Source of the DNA: Candidatus Aminicenantota bacterium
GTDB taxonomy: Bacteria > Acidobacteriota > Aminicenantia > Aminicenantales > UBA4085
Direction: 5' to 3'
DNA: 34,087 nucleotides
Assembly (NCBI GenBank): GCA_016867585.1
Contig: VGJF01000005.1
Coordinates: 1 to 34,087, forward strand
Numbering within the stretch: the first letter of the stretch is position 1; each line of letters begins with the position of its first letter. The position numbers and the translations under genes are program-made. Positions 33,174 through 34,087 of this stretch are shown in pieces. The notes beneath the pieces were generated by a model. The model searched no databases. It saw only the letters and a list, made by a program, of their open reading frames with translations, and had not been told where the DNA came from.

Positions 33174-34087
33174 ATGGAGACCGCGCCCGAGCTGGTCGTC
33201 GAATCGAGCGCCCTTCACCCGCCCCTGAGCGGCGTGGGCCTATACACCCGCGAGCTTCTCAAGGCCTATGCGGCCCTCCCAGGCCATTTTCCCGTCAAAA
33301 TCCTGGCCTATCGCTTCTTCCCGAGGCGGCGGCCGGGTCCTCAAGAGGCGTATCTCGCCGGACTGGCCGGGGAGCTCGGCGGCTCGGTGGAAGTCCGGCG
33401 CCGACCCCTTCCGAGCGCGGTCTACGCGACGCTCAGGCGCCGGGCCCTCCGGGTGCCTTTTCCCCTGGACCTATTCCCGTCGCGGCGGCCGAGGCTCCAT
33501 TTCTTTCCGAATTTCGTCGGCGAACCGCTCGTCCGCTCCTTCTGCATCCCCGTCGTCTACGACTTCGGCTTCCTCCATTTTCTCGGGAAGCTGCAGAACC
33601 GGGACCATCTTTTCCTGAAGCGATACCTGCCGCGGACGCTCCGGCGGGCAACCCGCGTCGTCGTGATCTCGAAGTCCGTCGGGGCGGAGCTCGAGGCGAG
33701 GTACGGCGTCCCGCCCGAAAAAATCGCCGTCGTCCACCCCGCCGTCGATCCTGACGTCTTCCGTCCGGACATTCCCTCCGGCCGGAGGGAAGCCGTCCGG
33801 AAAGTCCATGGTCTCGATTCCCCCTACATATTTTCCCTCAGCACGCTCGAGCCGCGCAAAAATTTCGCTGGCCTTGTCGAAGCATACGCCCTCCTTCCGG
33901 AGGACATCCGGAAACGTTGCCCGCTCGTCATCGCCGGCGGCCGGGGATGGAAGAACGAGGACATCTTCGCGGCTTTGCGGCGCCTGAGCCTGGAAAATCG
34001 AGTCAAGTTCCTGGGCTATATCCCCGAGGAGGATAGGGCTCCTCTGATGCGGGAGGCGGAGCTTTTCGTCCTCCCCTCGCTCTACGA
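33174..34087 (+). CDS. glycosyltransferase family 4 (3'-truncated by window edge)
   Basis: METAPELVVESSALHPPLSGVGLYTRELLKAYAALPG...VVVISKSVGAELEARYGVPPEKIAVVHPAVDPDVFRPD...YIFSLSTLEPRKNFAGLVEAYALL...VIAGGRGWKNEDIF...AELFVLPSLY. Absent from the ORF track because no stop lies in the window. Confidence 0.9.
   Translation, partial: METAPELVVESSALHPPLSGVGLYTRELLKAYAALPGHFPVKILAYRFFPRRRPGPQEAYLAGLAGELGGSVEVRRRPLPSAVYATLRRRALRVPFPLDLFPSRRPRLHFFPNFVGEPLVRSFCIPVVYDFGFLHFLGKLQNRDHLFLKRYLPRTLRRATRVVVISKSVGAELEARYGVPPEKIAVVHPAVDPDVFRPDIPSGRREAVRKVHGLDSPYIFSLSTLEPRKNFAGLVEAYALLPEDIRKRCPLVIAGGRGWKNEDIFAALRRLSLENRVKFLGYIPEEDRAPLMREAELFVLPSLY

Noticed and set aside
1-34087. CRISPR arrays, tRNA/rRNA genes, transposases, prophage
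   Set aside because: No short spaced direct repeats, cloverleaf-like sequence or recombinase/transposase motifs were recognised by eye; the only tandem repeats are in-frame coding ones.

Overview
This is a GC-rich bacterial chromosomal window, read as about 27 genes, all but one on the + strand. The left part (1-10.1 kb) is central and redox metabolism. It holds an apparent electron-transfer operon: a HdrC/HydB-like 4Fe-4S protein, an FAD/NAD(P)H HydG/AsrB-like reductase, an SdhB/TfrB-like 2Fe-2S + 4Fe-4S protein, an SdhA/FrdA-like flavoprotein and a ferritin-like protein. It also holds acetate kinase with a C-terminal extension, a HEAT-repeat protein and class I fumarase. The right part (10.2-34.1 kb) is a Wzx/Wzy-type exopolysaccharide/O-antigen locus. 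It contains a Wzz-like coiled-coil protein, two secreted proteins with 'GDYDGDGKADLAVWRP' repeats (one a papain-family protease), a TPR-secretin-cohesin protein, two Wzy/O-antigen-ligase-like proteins, six glycosyltransferases counting the WecA-like one, WecB, two sugar epimerases, a WecA/CapD-like fusion, a methyltransferase and a flippase. Main observations: (i) a 10-G tract exactly where the second repeat protein changes reading frame, so either a phase-variable or slippage locus or a sequencing error; (ii) a secretin with a cohesin-like C-terminus inside an EPS locus that shows no Wza-type exporter in the window; (iii) a FrdA-like flavoprotein lacking the covalent-FAD histidine, with no membrane anchor, next to an NAD(P)H module; (iv) several genes whose promoters predict leaderless or Shine-Dalgarno-less mRNAs. 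No CRISPR array, tRNA, rRNA or transposase was seen. All family assignments come from reading motifs by eye; no database search was run.
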